From positions 61,403,656 through 61,467,655 of the forward strand of contig CM055905.1 in the NCBI GenBank assembly GCA_029582155.1: a stretch of 64,000 bases of DNA, in the 5' to 3' direction. Numbering within the stretch: the stretch's first letter is position 1; the number at the start of each line of letters is the position of its first letter. This DNA comes from Panopea generosa. Its lineage: Eukaryota; Mollusca; Bivalvia; Adapedonta; Hiatellidae. Below the pieces are notes generated by a model. The model was not told where the DNA came from. It saw only the letters and a program-made list of their open reading frames with translations, and did no database searches. The translations under genes were made by a program, and so were the position numbers. This document shows positions 1-11,871 of the stretch, piece after piece.

Positions 1-471
1 GTATAAAGTGTACTTTTTCGGTAAGACAAAGTTGACAAAAAAAAAACGTGTCATATTTGCTCCATTTTATTGAGCCACAAAATCGACAATTATGAAAAAA
101 CGTATGCCAAATCCTACTCAAACCGCTACATTCAATTTATGTACACACAGTTATGTTCAATATAAGGGAATTAACTCGTGATTGTCAGTCGTATTAAATA
201 TGTATGGATTATTTCCCGTTGTTTACAAAAAAAGTATCCGAACGATATATTAGAATTGTAGACTGCAATTTTTTATGTTTTATACAATTAAGACATGGAG
301 AATGAAAACTAAAGATTTCGTTTCAAGAGCCAATTTTGAGATTAATATGAAATATAAATAATATAGATGTATTTCTAAAAATAACGCAAATAAAATAAAA
401 TAAAGATTCGATATATAGTATTATAGTATTAATACAATACAACATGACGTTAAACCCAGCCAGTACCTTCA

Positions 472-600
472 ATGAAGTCCGTAGCCCAGTGGTAGAGCAT
501 CGGACGCAGGGTTAGGATCGGGGTCGTGGCTTTGATTCTCCGCCACCGTTATGTGTGGTGTTCTTGAGCAAGCCACTTTAAGTTCTGATTCTTCGAGTGT
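472..600 (+). mobile_element. tRNA-derived SINE fragment
   Basis: A tRNA-like head is visible: the A box appears as GCCCAGTGGTAGAGCAT near 485-501 and a degraded B box as GGCTTTGATTCTCC near 528-541. It is followed by TTGAGCAAGCCACTTTA (563-579), close to a segment commonly seen in animal SINE bodies. The tail fades by about 600. It is a decayed insertion, not a functional tRNA gene, because the stems do not pair fully. Confidence 0.6.
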
Positions 601-607
601 GATTTGT

Positions 608-985
608 CTATATGTCACATACTAGGAGAGAAATGTATGTAAGCGGCCCGGTTAGCTCAGTCAGTAGAGCATTTGCCCTGTAAGCGAAGGGTCCTGACTT
701 TGTTTGAGTCCCGGACTGGCTACATATTTTTCTCGGTCTGTTACACTGGCACCCATTGAGGGATTGTGACTCATATGTATTCCGAGAAACATTCACGTGA
801 TTCTCTGGTCTCTATGGAAATTCGGGGACGAATTCCAAATTTGTGGTGAGGGAATATGTCACAGTGTGTACGTAACCTACTAGGAGAGAAACGTATGTAA
901 GCGGTCCAGTTAGCTCAGTCGGTAGAACATTCGTCCTGTAAGCGAAGGGTCTTGGGTTCGAGTCCCGGACTGGCTTCTTTTCTCG
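608..985 (+). mobile_element. Dimeric tRNA-Thr-like SINE repeat, two head-to-tail monomers
   Basis: Two monomers share the series TACTAGGAGAGAAA, TGTAAGCGG, a tRNA-like body with TTAGCTCAGTC and CCCGGACTGGCT. The shared GTAAGCGG marker recurs about 258 bases apart. The anticodon stem-loop reads CCTGTAA between TTCGT and GCGAA in the second monomer, which would give UGU (threonine). The first monomer has lost the start of the unit. The same dimer, with related spacer sequence, lies on the other strand at 23515-23842. The tRNA shape is visible, and the SINE origin is inferred from copy number. Confidence 0.7.
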
Positions 986-1775
986 TCCTGTTACACAATT
1001 TATAATAACTTGTTTCACAACCGAATTAAAATAAATAGGTTATAAAAACAAGCACAGTACCTGTATTTATTTAATCATACATAATCCTATGTTTAAATAT
1101 TAAAATTAATCTTTGCGTTAATGACTATCGCAATACGGGGCACTGGTTGAATATTGGATTACATACAAATACACACGTTATGTCTGCAGTGAAGGTGTTA
1201 ATCCGATTGACGTCCACAGAAAGGTTTTGTACACATTTTTTTAATTAATACATGCAGGTAGTACAGCTTGTATGTTTAACCGCGATTAGCCGGATTACCG
1301 TGTACACATGTCAGCTCAATTTTCACTTACACTGAAAGAAAACTTACAGACAAGTCATTTTATTTGACGAACGACTGTGTTAAACTGGATTCTTGGTTTG
1401 CAGAATCATGGAATTTATTGTCTGGAATAATTAATTGTAAAACACATTTTTTATGTTAATCATAACACACTAAAAATATGCTGGACAGTCAGAACTCACA
1501 GACATTTCGCACCCGTATGGCATAAACATATAGTGCACATGTGATAAAATCATAACGGATTAATTACAATTAAGGATTAACTAAATTGATAAAACCAATC
1601 CTAGCCACGTTGTCGAATGTCAAGTTATATACCATGGATCGCCAAGGGTTTGATACTTAAGATTTTGAGTGTATAAGTATTCTCCAGATTTCTCTCTCTC
1701 TTTTTTTTGGAATGGGGTCATACGTCATTTTCATCATAATACAAGTTCAGATCATATATTCAGTTTTGTTGCAAG
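986..1775. other. Featureless AT-rich stretch
   Basis: No open frame with splice signals, no recognisable tRNA head and no tandem repeat beyond a short CT run near 1690-1706. Confidence 0.5.
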
Positions 1776-1779
1776 AGTG

Positions 1780-1930
1780 AGACCTCAGCACGGGTCTGGT
1801 TAGAACCACGGTCAGCACATAAATGTCACCTGCCTCACATAAAGTTTTCTGATCGACCAGGGCTCGTGCCCACAACCTCAGCGGTGAGAGGTAAGTGGTC
1901 GCTAGACGACACTTACCCAGACCACTCGGC
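1780..1930 (-). mobile_element. tRNA-Leu-like SINE, degraded copy
   Basis: Read on the minus strand this matches the copies at 27872-28085, 32312-32760 and 50330-50505: a head with CTCACCGCTGAGGTTGTGGGC, a middle containing TTTATGTGAGGCAGGTGACA and an end containing TGAGGTC. The 5' end of the head (the GGTCTAAGGCGC type seen in better copies) is altered. Confidence 0.5.
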
Positions 1931-2040
1931 ACTGAGTACCCACCAACCCCCACCCCACCACCCAAAGGTTGTCTTAAATATACAAAAGACAACAAAATAC
2001 TCCGCTTCGTCGGCAGTGAGTGGTTTTTCATTTCATATAA

Positions 2041-2328
2041 GCCGGGTCCGATTAGCTCAATCGCTAGCACGTCTGACTGTTAATCCAGGGGTCGTGGGTT
2101 CGAATTCCCGCTCTGCAACAATCATATACGACATTGTGGCTCATTATCATTCGTTTCTCACCGCTGATTCAAGTGGGAAAGCTATCAGTTACTTGCGGAG
2201 ATGGGGGGTGTGCTCGATTACTGGTTAACCTTCCAGGATCCCAGGAAACAGCGGTTAGGTTAACTGATCGTCTGTTAGCCCTCGGTGGCATAAAAATGAC
2301 GATAAATATTCAATCAATTAATCAATCA
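2041..2328 (+). mobile_element. tRNA-Asn-like SINE, near full length
   Basis: The head carries an A box (TTAGCTCAATCGCTAGCACG), an anticodon-loop-like CTGTTAA (GUU, Asn) and a B box (GGGTTCGAATTCC). The body includes CTCACCGCTGATTCAAGTGG, GGATCCCAGGAAACAG and TGTTAGCCCTCGGTGGCATA, and the tail is a short CAAT-rich repeat. Related copies lie at 17281-17572 and 48780-49045, with 3' pieces at 9826-9870 and 62055-62205. This is the best-preserved SINE family in the window. Confidence 0.8.
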
Positions 2329-3400
2329 TATCATAGAGTTGTTATTGTAAAACATAAAATAATTTAAATTTTACGATACAAAAAAACCAACAAAAAACAA
2401 ACAAAAAACAAACAAACAAAATATTTTCAATACACTACCCTCATGTTAACTAAGGACTGTAACTATATCCATTATAGAGGTTATCTCATTTATATCAGAC
2501 AAAACGGTCCATCAATAAACTTATTCTTATCAAACTTAATATCAGGACCTATACAAAAATCTTCATTATGCAAATACCTAGTGCAAGAATATAGTCAAAC
2601 AGATTTAGAGATAACCCGCCGATCACAGTATAACAAAGGGAGGGCATACGAAGCATATGAAAACAAATCTTAAATCTTAAGCAAAAAAAATGTAAATACC
2701 TTGTTTTAGACAGAGGTTGAAACAATACTAGTGTATAGCATGAATGTTGCCACTGTGAGATAGTTGGGTTTTCTGCAGACGGAGTCGAGCTGGGTTTAAT
2801 ATTCGTTTCATATGTAAATTTAAATTTTGATTTAATCTAGATAAAGAACGTTTTTTTAAAATAGATATAAAATTTAAATCATTCGACAACATCGCCATAT
2901 TGACATTTGAGTGTTTGTAAATATTTGATTTTAAGTAAATTTTTAGTTGAATACGAGAAAGGACTTCTGTTGCGATGAAGGAGTTTGATAAATTAGTTTT
3001 GGCTCTATTTTTATCTAATTTTGACGTAAATGATGTTTAGTCATTTGCTACATTAATGTTGGAAATTGATTGATTTTAAAGCAAACACATTTTATAGCCA
3101 GTGCCGTGTATCAAAAGATTAAAAACGGATTATTTGATTATTTTATCAATCTATTAAACTTGAGCGGAAAAAATAACGTGCTTTTAAAAAATTGTAACAG
3201 TATAGACGCAATTCTCATTCGAATTGTAACCACAAGTTGAAATTGCCAAAATCAAAGTGGAGTAAACATTAATTTTGATTTGTTTACATAAATATACATT
3301 ACGACGAATGTCACTTTCTGTCAATCAAGTAGGCAAGTGAAACAAACATTACTTAATTATTCACAAAAAGATTTAGTGACTGTGGATTGGTCAGTTTAAT
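2329..3400. other. AT-rich upstream flank of first exon A
   Basis: An A-rich run with a CAAA repeat (2375-2420), then AT-rich sequence with no supportable coding exon. An inverted CCAAT (ATTGG) about 90 bases upstream of the start codon of exon A may be part of its promoter. No clear TATA box was seen. Confidence 0.4.
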
Positions 3401-3472
3401 GCTGACTGATAGTTGCTAGAAGGATTTACAACGAGGCGACAGCTGACTAGAGGAACAAATCAACACCTGAAG

Positions 3473-3642
3473 ATGACGAATTTTGGAGATTTCAGTGATA
3501 AAAGTTCGGCAGCGAAAAGGTTTCGGATTCCTATAGAAGAATTATTAGATTACATTGATAAAGTGACTCGGATGGAACGCCGACAGCCACCAAAACGGTT
3601 CCAGAAACCGAGATCGGAAAAGGGTCTCAAATTCGAAGAACG
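3473..3642 (+). CDS. Gene 1, alternative first coding exon A
   Basis: ATG at 3473 opens 56 codons plus two bases and ends at a good donor (CG|GTGAGA, GT at 3643). The peptide starts MTNFGDFSDKSSAAKRFRIP and continues through an acidic-to-basic segment (IEELLDYIDKVTRMERRQPP) to a Lys/Arg/Pro-rich end. The start was chosen because it is the first ATG of the open segment and is followed by coding-like composition. Phase 2 at the end matches exon 20349-20469, whose first base completes an Arg codon (CG+C). Function is unknown. Confidence 0.65.
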
Positions 3643-3777
3643 GTGAGAAAAATGAAATTTAGTTTATTATACATTTTATTATGTGCGTGATATTTTAAGC
3701 ATATGATGAGAGAGTATCCAGCCTGCAAGGCACGGCGCCGGACTCAATGTCCTGGTCTATACTGTTTTGAATAATCC

Positions 3778-4110
3778 GTCCGTCCGTGCGTCTGTCGGTC
3801 TGTCTGTCGGTCGGTCGGTCTACCCTAGACACGTGTCTAGGGTTTAGGGTTAGTAATTTTTATGGACAGTTGAAAAGCAGTTGAAAAATAATTACGTGGC
3901 TGTTTCTAGACACTTAAAACAGCTTTTATGTGGCTAAAGCCACACAAGTAATAAGCTTGACGCAAAGAAGCCACTTAAATACCCATTCGTAAGAACGTCC
4001 GTTTGTTCGTCCGTTCGTCCCCACATACACACACTCTCTCTCTCTTTCTCTCTCTATCTCTTTTTCTCAATCTCTCTCTCTCTCTCCCTCTCTCTCTCTC
4101 TCTCTACAAC
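3778..4110. repeat. Simple repeats: GTCCGTCC-type run and CT microsatellite
   Basis: A degenerate CGTC/GTCG/GTCT run lies at about 3778-3825 and a second GTTCGTCC run at 3990-4020. An interrupted (CT)n tract occupies about 4030-4106. Confidence 0.85.
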
Positions 4111-4478
4111 TAAAAAACGTTATGTTTACATTTGTACTAAACAATAAACCGACCAATAGTTAATACGTGCCAAGGCATTCCAATGCTTAATGCCAGTACC
4201 TTCCACAAAATGGCGATCTCCACTCTGATAATACTGCGACAATACTATCATGCCATAAAACTATAAATAACTGGGCGCTTTAAGATATGTGATAAAACTT
4301 ATGTTTGGCAACCTTGAACCTCGTCCGGTGACCCGACTTTGGCACACAATACACAGTTTCGACTCCGGTCTTTATCCAGATCGCAGACCGGATTATGGAT
4401 AACTAGGGTACGTAACCGAAACATAAAAGGTGCTCCAACTGAAACCTGACATGTTTTTGGTAATTTTGGTGGTAATAG

Positions 4479-4665
4479 TCATGATGCTGATGATGATGAT
4501 GATGATACTGATGATGATGATGCTGATGCTGACGATGATGATGTTGATATTGATTCTAATAATGATGATTTTGATATTGATGATGATGATGATGATGATA
4601 ATGATGCTAAAAATGCTGCTGCTGCTGATGATGATGATGCTGCTGCTGATGATTATAGTAATATA
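4479..4665. repeat. GAT/GCT trinucleotide microsatellite
   Basis: An imperfect (GAT)n array interrupted by GCT and ACT triplets. It creates a spurious Met/Leu/Ile-rich open frame that should not be called a gene. Confidence 0.9.
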
Positions 4666-5221
4666 TCAATAATGATACAATCAATGCTCGATCATGCATG
4701 TGCGCTTGCGTGACGCATGTACCCTCTGCTTTGCTTATATTTTATACTATTTAACAAATTCGGCTCTTATGTACAATTCACACCAGCGATAAAAAATATA
4801 AATATAGTTTATTATGTATCAAAACAATACACTTTCCCCTTATATAGATAAGGCAATAAGTGTTGCTATAAAACTTGAAACAAATGGGCGGGGTGTGTAA
4901 AATACATTACTGATGTATGGGGTCAAATGCAAAGGTCAAACTTTGTTACAGGTTAAGAGGGTGGATGTTTGTTCAAGTTGTGTATATAGACAGAGACGTT
5001 TGTTTCTTTCTCAGTGTAAATAAATGTTTTATAAATCATACCGGCTCTCGGTAAACACTTAATATCAAAAATAACCAAAACATGTTTAATTTCAATAATG
5101 GTACAATAACTACATAAGGAAAAGTGCGCATTTCTTTCTTTGATGGTTTTTTTTTCGAATAAAGTACACTATCAAGATTTGTCTGAGTAACTAGTTTCAA
5201 GGTGACCTTTGCAACCGTCGT

Positions 5222-5403
5222 TATTAAAGGGGCAATGCTTTTAACATGTTCAAACTACATCAACAACGGCATTCAAATAAAACAAACAACATTTAGATAA
5301 GGACAATTTGTTTTTAAAGAAGAAGAAACAAGGATTATTTATAACAGCTATTATGCGACTACCCCACGGAAGCATTTCCTGTTTCCATTGGTGGTACTAT
5401 ATA
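5222..5403 (+). mobile_element. Family A element, 3' part
   Basis: It shares GGATTATTTATAACAGC, TTATGCGACTACCCCACGG and AAGCATTTCCTG with the long copies at 50592-51108 and 36923-37393 (-). It ends TGGTGGTACTAT like the other copies. The 5' half is missing. Confidence 0.65.
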
Positions 5404-5408
5404 GATGC

Positions 5409-6081
5409 TTATAGAGCCACATTGTAACTTTTTTGTCCACAACACAGTGAAAAAAAAACATACTCTGCAGCATGTGTCTGGGCTCAAATTCTGCACTGTT
5501 TCAAAGTATTCTATTATAAAAAAAACCCCCACAAAAAATGATACCTTGACCATTTTTTTTTAATTCAATGATTTTGTAATATCTAACAAACAATAGATTT
5601 CTGTCAACAATCTGCCCACGTTGCAATTCGACCAATCAAGTATACAATGACACATAACTTGTAAAAGTCAAAGTTGGTGATACTAAAATACTGATCATTT
5701 AACACATGGTTGGAATAAATAAAACACTGCAATATAACTCCCCCGGAACATCGGTTGTATAGTTCGAACTCTTCCATTACAACCGCGGATGATTTAAACG
5801 TAAAGAGGAAATCGTCCGCTGACTAGGGAGCGAATAAAAGTCTTGAAAAAAAAGAATACAAACTTCACTTCTGTCTCCTACAGTTGTTCGGAGTATTCAC
5901 GGGAGATAATAGTGACGTGTGACCTCCACCTGTCCGGAGTATTAAAGGGAGATAATAAGGGAGATAATAGTGACGTGTGACCTCCTCCATATGTCCGGAG
6001 TATTCAAGGGAGATAATAGTGGTGTGAGATCTCCTCCACCTGTCCGGAGTATTCAAGGGAGATAATAGTGGTGTGAGACCT
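5409..6081 (+). mobile_element. Family D element, 5'-truncated, with tandemly multiplied 3' end
   Basis: From 5409 it matches 21968-22382 and 45470-45896 (shared CTGCAGCATGTGTCTGGGCT near 5465-5484). The 3' terminal block (CCGGAGTATTCAAGGGAGAT followed by AATAGTG and GTGTGA) occurs about four times at 5888-6081 in units of roughly 50-60 bases. The left terminal repeat seen in the other two copies is absent. Confidence 0.6.
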
Positions 6082-6159
6082 GAAGGCAGTGAGTTCGTCG
6101 CTAATCGAGAAATTATAACTTTGTTCTTGTTGTAATAACCCCCAAATATGCCATTTATA

Positions 6160-6240
6160 TTTTATCCGGCTGGCCGAATCGGACACGCACCTGTGAGTCA
6201 GTCCAGGGGTCGTGTGTTCATATCCCCACCCGGTCACCGT
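6160..6240 (+). mobile_element. tRNA-like SINE head, isolated
   Basis: A degraded tRNA-like segment with GGCTGGCCGAATCGGAC as the A-box side and GTCGTGTGTTCATATCCCC as the B-box side. The anticodon arm may read GUG. No body is recognisable after it. Confidence 0.4.
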
Positions 6241-7190
6241 TTTTGTGAATATTAGTCATAAACATTTTCTGCGTCTTTAAGACAAAATATCGGTATGCTG
6301 CAAAAATAAGATTGCAAACGTGCTTTTGTTGTATGTTTTGAGAAGAAAACGTGTCTTTTTTAATTTCCTAATTTTCATAGTGATTGTTTATTTTTAACAA
6401 CAGCAAGCGACTTAATGACCAGTGCTCGGCTCCCCGTGAAACCACTTCCGGAACCAAGTTTTTTTCGATCCGTTAATGTTTTGATTTCTTTTCAACATAA
6501 GTTTTACAACGTGCGAGCATTTAGCGCTCGCTCGCTGCGCACGCCAAAACCACACGCGTAATATGTGTGCGATTCCCGAACTACAATTCAAGAAAAGTGA
6601 TAGCTTATCTTTATTTAAGATAAAATAAAACACACGGTTTATACCCAAATTATAATTATTTCGAATTGACCTTTAACAGCTTTTGATAAAGTATTATAAT
6701 ATAGTATCCATTGAACCTAATTGATGGACAAACATTATAGATACTTGAAAGACGATCGTACCGTTTTACGACTGTTCGAGTGTTTGAACGTTTATAGGCT
6801 CTCGTCTCGAGGGTAAGGTGTTGTTTACAGATAATATTTATATCAAATATAAGACAAGAGGATTAAAACAGAGCATATTTGATACATGTAGATTTGGTGA
6901 GGATCGGTCAGAGGTGTTGTGTTCGGATACCTTTTGTTCATTGTATGGTAGGGTTCTGGAACTTACCTTATACCTATGACAGCATTTTTAATCGCTTGGT
7001 TTTTAGCATCTTGTAAAAACTATTCAAAAATATCACCGTACAGCAAGTCTCCGATTTTCTCTTATTTTTGACAATGGCTGATATCCGAGTTGGTTTGCGC
7101 TAGGAGATGTACGCCGTTCAGGGCAGGCAGCAGTTAACATGCTTACATGGGCTATTATCTACCACCTGAACAGAGACAAAAGACGGAAGA
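6241..7190. other. Intron sequence without recognised features
   Basis: AT-rich sequence inside the long intron of gene 1. No splice-bounded exon or repeat was recognised. Confidence 0.4.
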
Positions 7191-7194
7191 TAGA

Positions 7195-7330
7195 TAGAAG
7201 AGGGAATGGCCGAATCTAATGTTGAGAGAACTTGTGGCCAGACCCTTTTGCCTTAAATTGTATTTGACTTATATGCATGATAAATATTGTAATATGTGTT
7301 TATTTGGCAATAAAATATGTTTAAACTATA
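7195..7330 (+). mobile_element. LINE 3'-end fragment
   Basis: It contains GGAATGGCCGAATCTAATGT, CTTGTGGCCAGACCC and a terminal GGCAATAAAATATGTTTAAA. The same block occurs reversed at 53170-53315, just beyond the 3' end of the decayed LINE, and weaker relatives lie at 59780-59870 (-) and 60115-60220 (+). This fits a 5'-truncated insertion of the same or a related LINE family. Confidence 0.55.
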
Positions 7331-7377
7331 GAATGATGTGAGAAAATGCCTGGTTGCTGTCTTCACAACGATCAGAT

Positions 7378-7452
7378 GGGGCGGTAGTGTAGTGGATAGA
7401 GAGTTAACCGCTCACACCAGAGGTTGCGGGTTCGATCACCCAGCTCTGCCCG
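7378..7452 (+). mobile_element. tRNA-Val-like SINE head
   Basis: It reads GGGGCGGTAGTGTAGTGG, then the CTCAC anticodon region (CAC, Val) and GGTTGCGGGTTCGATC as B box. Animal tRNA-Val begins with a similar GTAGTGTAGTGG. The body is cut off by the following ATC array. Confidence 0.65.
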
Positions 7453-7478
7453 AATACCTCTAAAAAACAACACTCAGA

Positions 7479-7905
7479 TATCATCATCATTTTGTATCAT
7501 CATCATTTTGTATCACCATCTTCATCATCATCACCAATGATGATGATGATGATCATCATCATCATAATCATCATCATCATCATCATCATCGTCGTCATCA
7601 TCATCATCATCTTTATCATCATCTTCATCATCATCATCATCATCATCGTCACCATCATCATCGTCGTCATCATCATCATCATAATCATCATCATCATCAT
7701 CATCGTCGTCATCATCATCATCATCATCATCTTTATCATCATCTTCATCATCATCATCATCATCGTCACCATCATCATGGTCGTCATCATCATCATCTTT
7801 ATCATCATCATCATCATAATCATCATTGTCATCAACAACATTATCATCAACACCATTATCATCATCATTATCTTTTTTGTCATCGTCATTATCAATACAT
7901 TTTTA
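7479..7905. repeat. Long (ATC)n microsatellite
   Basis: About 420 bases of ATC with occasional ATT, GTC and TTC variants. It produces long Ile-only and Met-only open frames on the two strands, which are artefacts. Confidence 0.95.
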
Positions 7906-8600
7906 AAAATATACAATTAGCAGGACGGGGCTTATTTATAACGAACAAACGCTCATAAAATCAGGAAATAATTAAACGATGGAAAAAAAGAAAATTGGAA
8001 ATATGTTTCGATGCGTTATTATACGTACACGTGAACGATACTTGAAGCGGCTGTAATTTATTACGTTTTAACCTTATAGAGTAAGAGTTGCGTGTTCCCA
8101 TTTACCTTTGTCGCACCTCTTCATTGTCTCTCTCTCTATTTTGATGGGTTGCTACAAAAACAAGAAACAGCAATTAAACGACAATTTTACCACAATTTTC
8201 TTATCTTAATGATAGTAAATTAATGGCATCTTATTTTTTGTGTTCAAAACAGAAATGTGGCCATTAATAGAGACAAAAGAGTGTGTGCTGTCTGTGTGAC
8301 TTTGTATTCACGCCATTTAATTGACTTCATTGCTTAATCAATGTAATTGGTTTGAATTGTTTAATTTTCTTTTAAAATTGAAACAACCAGAAATAGAAAC
8401 CGTGAACCGGAATAGTAAAAATAAATCAAACCAGTCTGGAAAGGATTGATCACGTGGTGTTAATTACAATGTTGTCGTCTGTATATTTTCAACATTAATG
8501 AAGTGTATGTTTCTAAAATTAAGGAACGTGTTTTAATATGCTGCTGGAGGTGTTTGTTTTATTTTGTGATTTGATTTGGATTGTATCAGTGAAGTGTTAT
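7906..8600. other. Intron sequence without recognised features
   Basis: AT-rich and non-coding by eye; nothing repeated within the window was recognised. Confidence 0.35.
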
Positions 8601-8755
8601 TTGCAAGGATATTGTTTACTTGTAGTGACATTTTGATATTTTTAGTCTTATCTGCAAGGATTTGGTTTACTTGTAGTGACATTTTTTATATTTTTAGTCT
8701 TATTTGCAAGGAAATGGTTTACATGTAGTGACGTTTTTATATTTTTCAGTTTCCT
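8601..8755. repeat. Three tandem copies of a ~50-bp unit
   Basis: TGCAAGGAT starts at 8602, 8652 and (as TGCAAGGAA) 8705. Each unit continues with GTTTAC.TGTAGTGAC and a TATTTTTAG run. Confidence 0.85.
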
Positions 8756-8869
8756 TCGGTGGTAAAATTCTATGGTTTGTTTTTATTGTGCACGTATACG
8801 AGAATATATTTTAACTGAATTTTACCTATGTACCAGTTGATATCTGTTTAATATATGTTGTAATGTTGA

Positions 8870-9160
8870 AAGTATAGGTCTTATTCCACAGTTGAATTTT
8901 GATCTATGTTCTATATGAAATAAAGTATAGGATTTCAACGGTAAGAAAGATATCAACATAGAAAAGGTTTTAAAGTATTTTTATATGGCATAAAAATGCG
9001 CGACAAATGGTGGGTTGACCATCTTATTTTTTAAAGTCAATGCCGTGACACTCCTACCTTTTTTTTTTTTTTTTAAAAAAATCATGAAATGCTTTAAAAT
9101 ACACTTTTTCTTTTAAAATCCAATAAAAAGGCAACTTTTTAACACCAGTGATGTTTTACT
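8870..9160 (-). mobile_element. Family B element copy
   Basis: It shares the reverse of GAACAAAATTCAACTGTG and the segment ACAAATGGTGGGTTGACC with 36105-36610. Related pieces lie at 12510-12680, 52165-52262 and 61335-61535. A short non-autonomous element is inferred from copy number only. Confidence 0.5.
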
Positions 9161-9167
9161 GCAGTAT

Positions 9168-9665
9168 TCACCCCGCCCAACGTATACGTTACATAAACGG
9201 TAACTACGCCGCATTTACGGTGATAACTACACACGATAAATCGGTACTTCCTGTTATTTTTATGCACGCGGCCGAACAGTGAGGTAAGTAAACCCCCTTT
9301 TTTCACATTATTATTATAGCCGATACGAGCGGCATTCTATTTATATTCCAAGCGGGCATGTTTTTGAATGGGCATATGACCGTTTCCTCAAACATTCGAG
9401 AAAAGCGACAGATTGAACCATTTCAGATTGAAAACAGCTAGGACTACTTTATGTGTTTTACATTTGTTTTATGTATCAATATACCAAATTATATCAGTAA
9501 AATACAAGTAGATGTTATAAGAATGCTTAACACAAAAAAATGCCGAGTACGTAGTATAAGTAGGTGCCTCGTATATTGTACACTACATACGTCGGTGTAT
9601 TGTGTCATTCAGCGGTATTCTAATAACATGAAATAATACTACTATCCAACTTTTCCAGGGTTGTT
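9168..9665 (+). mobile_element. Family C repeat, left copy of an inverted pair
   Basis: It begins CCCAACGTATACGTTACATA and matches, in reverse, 11950-12520. Similarity runs through CGCCGCATTTACGGTGATAA, ACGAGCGGCATTCTAT and CATTCAGCGGTATTCTAA. Both copies keep a 45-codon overlapping open segment (around 9505-9633 here). Confidence 0.7.
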
Positions 9666-9825
9666 TTAAAGTTGTGTCGTTTACACTTCACAAATAAACT
9701 AAGTATTTTTTCCGTTTTAAAACATTATCGTCTATCTCACTATTTTGTATGACATATGGCAGCTGTTTCAGACTTGTAGACCTGTTCTTGTAATACATGT
9801 ACAATATTTACATTGTACTATTCGT

Positions 9826-9870
9826 CTATTAGCCCTCGATGTCATAAACTGACTCTAAATATTCAAACAA
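9826..9870 (+). mobile_element. tRNA-Asn SINE, 3' fragment
   Basis: CTATTAGCCCTCGATGTCAT followed by CTAAATATTCAAACA matches the 3' end of the SINE at 2041-2328. Confidence 0.65.
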
Positions 9871-10615
9871 AAAATTGTTCTACTTATCTTTCTTTCAGCT
9901 GTTAAGAGTTGAAGATCTTAATTATATATTACCCACACAGAGGCAGACGGAGGCTCTTGCCTCCTGTAGTATTTGTGGAGTATTACATGTTTATTAGTGA
10001 TTTGTAAAAAATAATAGTTATTCCCAAAATATGAATTACTCTTGCAAAAATATGATATATCCTTCACATATAATACATGCAGTATAAATGTATCATAATA
10101 CCCAGCAAATACTTGTCTCACAACAGTGTATTACTAAGAGTTGGTATGTACTGTTATGTCTGGTCTAAAAAGCCACCAATGTGTATTCAAGATTATGTGT
10201 AAAACTGGACAATTGTAAAAAATGTTGTTTGTGTTATATATTTAAACAGCTTAAAATGTCTGAAATATCAGAAAAATGCAGGAAATGCATGCCACCAGCT
10301 AAATATCTGTTCGTGGCAGCATGCCCCCGGACACCGCTAGCAAAGTTGTGATCGTGCCTGCTGTAAAATCAAACAGGGCAATATAATAGAATAACTACTT
10401 CAACGTGTCTGATACCTCAGCATAATAATATTGCTTTTATTCAAATACAACATGTATACTTCTACATCATAGGATTGCAAGAGAGATTGTGATTTTGTCG
10501 TTGCTTTAAGTTGACATATTTTTCAAACGTGTAAGAATACCGGTAACAGTTTCAATAAAAAAGATAAAAAAAATAAAAAAAAATAATAAAATAAATGTTT
10601 TATTATTTTTGTATT
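9871..10615. other. Intron sequence without recognised features
   Basis: No exon or shared repeat was seen. The stretch ends in an A/T-rich run at 10558-10620. Confidence 0.35.
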
Positions 10616-10617
10616 TT

Positions 10618-10702
10618 TTTAGCATTGACCGCGGTTTGAACATACGACATCCTGATTGACAGTCGAAGGCGTACACCATTAGACCACTTTGGAGCCTAAT
10701 AA
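10618..10702 (-). mobile_element. tRNA-Asp-like SINE head
   Basis: The minus strand reads as a tRNA-like head with AAGTGGTCTAATGG and a loop CTGTCAA (GUC, Asp), then a B-box-like ATGTTCAAACC. An A/T-rich tail follows on the minus strand (10558-10620). Confidence 0.5.
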
Positions 10703-11865
10703 TAGTGTAACAGTTAACACCTTTTAAAGCTGTTAGGTTTTGAAAGGGACGTCATTCTAGTTGACCGGAACTAGAATTAATTCATACGTTTAATATACGT
10801 TTTATATTATGCAAATCGTTGTAACCGACTTACAGTTTTTGCTGGTGAATATAAAATACCTCGAAATGTGTATGTTGTATCCATACATTCGGCAGTTTGC
10901 TATTACGGCGAATGGCCTAATTTTGAAATTCTCATTGATTTGAGGTCAACCCATCCAGTTGGATGTGGTTGTCTAATTTTGAAATCCTCATTGACTTGAG
11001 GTCAACTCATCCTGTAGGATGTGGTTGTCTTACAATTGCTACAATCGCCGGTCGTGGAGGATTGAGCGCATTTTGCTGTCTTCTCTCTATCTTTCTTATG
11101 TCTAATAATATTACTTTCTGTTCTTGTGTTTGTATAAACCGGTATGAGTCCATATTTAATATGGATATCATATTTGAAAATTGGTTTTTCAAACATTATT
11201 AGTACTCCGTTCTATTTTCAGATTTGACTGCTAAAACTTTCGTTCTTCATTCTAAAGGTTTTTATTCTGTACATTCCCGTATTAATCTGTTTCTCTATAT
11301 TTACTATCTTTCATTCACGAGTGTGTTTACTCATGTTCTATATACTTTCTCCGATACAAAAAAATGGATCACTAATATGTTGTTTTACTGTTAAAATAAC
11401 TAGTTCCGGTGATCCGGCAACTTGATGTAGCCACACATCATTAAAACCTAAATTTGATAAAAGATTTCCCATAAAGAAACCGAAGTAGTCTTATTTGGAT
11501 ATACCTCCAAATCAGTTAAAAGCATATTATAAACAATTCTAATGTATTTAAATTTAAACATTTTAGTCACGATACTTATAACGTATGCATGTACAAGTAT
11601 ATACAATGACTATACAATGACAACACATATGAGGGTTAGAACAAAAGCATAATGCTTATTGGGCTTCTTTTCATTGAAGTCTATTTCTAACATTGAAATG
11701 GCAGACGTACAATGTATACATAACTGGTTTAACTAAATGTGGAAATATTTCAGTCAGTACTGGCAATGAAATAAAATGATAAAAAAAAGAGAATTAGAAC
11801 AACGTAGCAAAAAAGAATCATCAAGAATTAAACAAAAAACAATTCCAAATGTCGCACGTTTAACA
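10703..11865. other. Intron sequence, one short direct repeat
   Basis: Two tandem copies of a ~58-bp unit sit at 10917-11035, each with GAAAT(C)CTCATTGA.TTGAGGTCAAC. Otherwise nothing was recognised. Confidence 0.5.
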
Positions 11866-11871
11866 CGCTAT

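Noticed and set aside
903-975. Functional tRNA genes at the tRNA-like heads (903, 2047, 7380, 25750, 32353)
   Set aside because: Stems are mismatched, no T-run terminator follows directly, and each is attached to a repeated SINE body or family.
7492-7920. Long Ile- or Met-only open frames at 7492-7920, 57893-58310, 4430-4672 and 45268-45516
   Set aside because: They are translations of ATC/GAT microsatellites on one or both strands, with no coding signals.
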